Origin: Apostichopus japonicus
Lineage: Eukaryota; Echinodermata; Holothuroidea; Aspidochirotida; Stichopodidae
Length of the DNA: 64,000 nt
Assembly (NCBI RefSeq): GCF_037975245.1
Contig: NC_092574.1
Span: 25,191,213 to 25,255,212 of the forward strand
Direction: 5' to 3'
Positions 62,356-64,000 of the stretch are shown in pieces (position 1 is the stretch's first letter; each line of letters opens with the position of its first letter). The notes below the pieces were generated by a model. That model searched no databases, was not told the DNA's origin, and was given only the letters and a program-made list of their open reading frames with translations. A program made the translations under genes and the position numbers.

Positions 62356-64000
62356 ATTTCTTCCAATAAAGTTTTACTGCACTGTAATGTTAGTCGTTTT
62401 TCGAAAGTAGAATTCTATATTTGTGTTTTGTTTTGAAGGCAACAAGAAGACCACGTCGTGAATTCAAGTAAACTTTAAACAACTTTGTAATAGGAACCTA
62501 GAATGCAGCTCTGTTTTTATGATCAAAACAATTTATGTTTCGTATATTGGAAGTGAAGGGCAAAGGTCTAAGGTACATCAATACGTGAGGTTAGAATACT
62601 TGTATTGCTAAATAGATAACTGCTATCTTTAAAGGAGTGATAAAATATATCAGCTTGTGATCATAAAGCTTCTGCTGAATGATAAGAGGTAATGAACTTA
62701 CAAAACTTCCACTCAAATTATATCCTATTCATGGGCGATTATATTACCAGTTATATTACATCTGTCGCTACTCTTTATAGATCGGTGACTGATATGTAAT
62801 ATAAAATCAAATTGATATGTCTTTCCTATAGGCAAGTTTGAGATATGCGAGCTGAACCTCGGTTTCATTTCGAAGTAACCTATGTACTTAAAGCGCATGA
62901 TCATTTAGCAGTGGCGGAAATGGACAAGCATGCAATAGCCTTCCTTAGGGATAAAGCCGCGCATCCGAATGGCAGCTCTGCTTAACAGGCCCACGGCTCT
63001 TTAGCACAAATCCTTTCACACAACTTGTGTGATCTACTCTACCATCTGTATCCTCATATATCATCATGTATCACCATGTATCACCATGTATCATCATGTA
63101 TCATCATGTATCACCATGTATTATCATGTATCACTCTATCATCTGTTCAAGCCTTATGTTGTGAAAACAAAGACGACAGGAGACTAATTATGAAATTATT
63201 ACTGTAATGGTCGCGTACATATACTTATGTTACTTAAGTCTTCATGTCTATACCATGGGGAAACAACATCTACCTCCACACGAAGTGGGAAATACGTAGC
63301 CTAATACTATTGTGTGGAGATAACTGTCCTTATATTACGTATCTACCAATCTTCCTCTGTAAATATTGATTAACTGTTAATTCAGAAAAGACTCTACATG
63401 TATACCTTTTCGTGCTGTAAAGAGCTGTATTGTTTTGAAAATCGCTACAAGAGAACAAGAAATATATGAAAAAGTTCTTTCTCCCATGGGACCCCCATGT
63501 ATCCAAACCATTGTTCCGCCCATACCGTACGGTCCTCTAAACCTCCAGTCAGTAACAGGGTACCCCCATTGCCCCAAGGACCATCCTATATCACTGTAAC
63601 AATCGCATGGTCAGAGTCAGTGAACTTGAAAGTGCAGACATATATATCCAGTTTGGTGCTCTTAATGGAATTGTTTCTCGCCAGGAAAGGGCAATGTCAA
63701 TTATTCGTTATCTTTCGGTAACTCAAAGTGTCATTAAGATAAGAATATGTTTACCCTAATAAGTTGATATTTTTAACAGAAAAATGTTCACCAACAAAAT
63801 AATATCTTGTCAAATTTGCCATTGTCCGTGAATGTCCGACGAGGTCAGTTAATTGGTCAGTTAAGTGTCCAGCACTGTAGTTTAAGTTTTGCCCAATGAC
63901 GTCATACATAAATTAGTTGCTTCATCGTAAGTCGTGTCAAAACGTTCAAAATTATTTATCAGAACAACTTTGTGTTAAGACCTAATTATAGACCTAAGTT
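62356..64000. other. upstream region of the dehydrogenase gene; no further gene seen
   Basis: The ATG at 62355 is preceded by gaagaaat. No clear TATA box or other coding exon was found up to the window end. It holds a 10-bp tandem repeat at 63,051-63,132. Confidence 0.4.
63051..63132. repeat. 10-bp tandem repeat, about eight copies
   Basis: Units tcaccatgta and tcatcatgta alternate. Confidence 0.95.

Noticed and set aside
63051..63132. CRISPR-like array
   Set aside because: Simple 10-bp tandem repeat without spacers in a eukaryotic genome.

Overview
This is eukaryotic nuclear DNA, AT-rich, with spliced genes (GT-AG introns), (TA)n microsatellites, poly(G)/poly(C) runs and many decayed mobile elements. 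The repertoire (an INF2-type formin, a prostaglandin-dehydrogenase-like SDR, CFDP2-type and jockey/CR1-type LINE remnants, a tRNA-derived SINE, a PolB remnant) suggests a marine invertebrate. An echinoderm such as a sea cucumber would fit, but the sequence alone does not prove it.

Layout. (1) 1-5.3 kb, + strand: the last two coding exons and 3' UTR of an inverted-formin-like gene. The end of the actin-regulating core and its WH2/DAD-like motif are followed by a very long acidic tail in one exon. (2) 10.5-18.9 kb, - strand: a complete-looking two-exon gene for an unrecognised protein of about 1,878 residues, with a roughly 65-residue repeat array and a microsatellite-encoded Ser/Gly tract. Its only coding-region intron holds a broken family-B DNA polymerase fragment, a tRNA-like sequence and a (TA)n-flanked inverted repeat. 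(3) 19-44 kb: no convincing complete gene. It holds LINE, SINE and TIR-element debris, a U2-snRNA-like chimeric retrocopy at 34.9 kb, diverged tandem repeats, and perhaps short exons at 33.5 and 35.2 kb. (4) 44.3-50.2 kb, + strand: a 5.5-kb terminal exon for an acidic Ser/Glu/Asp-rich protein with several SUMO-interacting-motif-like segments. (5) 50.8-51.7 kb: a LINE fragment (- strand) interrupted by a segment with a hammerhead-like core. (6) 55.4-62.4 kb, - strand: a complete seven-exon short-chain dehydrogenase gene of 249 residues, resembling 15-hydroxyprostaglandin dehydrogenase. I reconstructed it exon by exon with matching splice phases. It carries a decayed duplicate of exon 2, and its introns hold two arrays, one a 22-bp minisatellite with a 132-bp higher-order period.

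The genes show no operon-like relation and are independent transcription units. All family assignments come from reading motifs; no database search was run.
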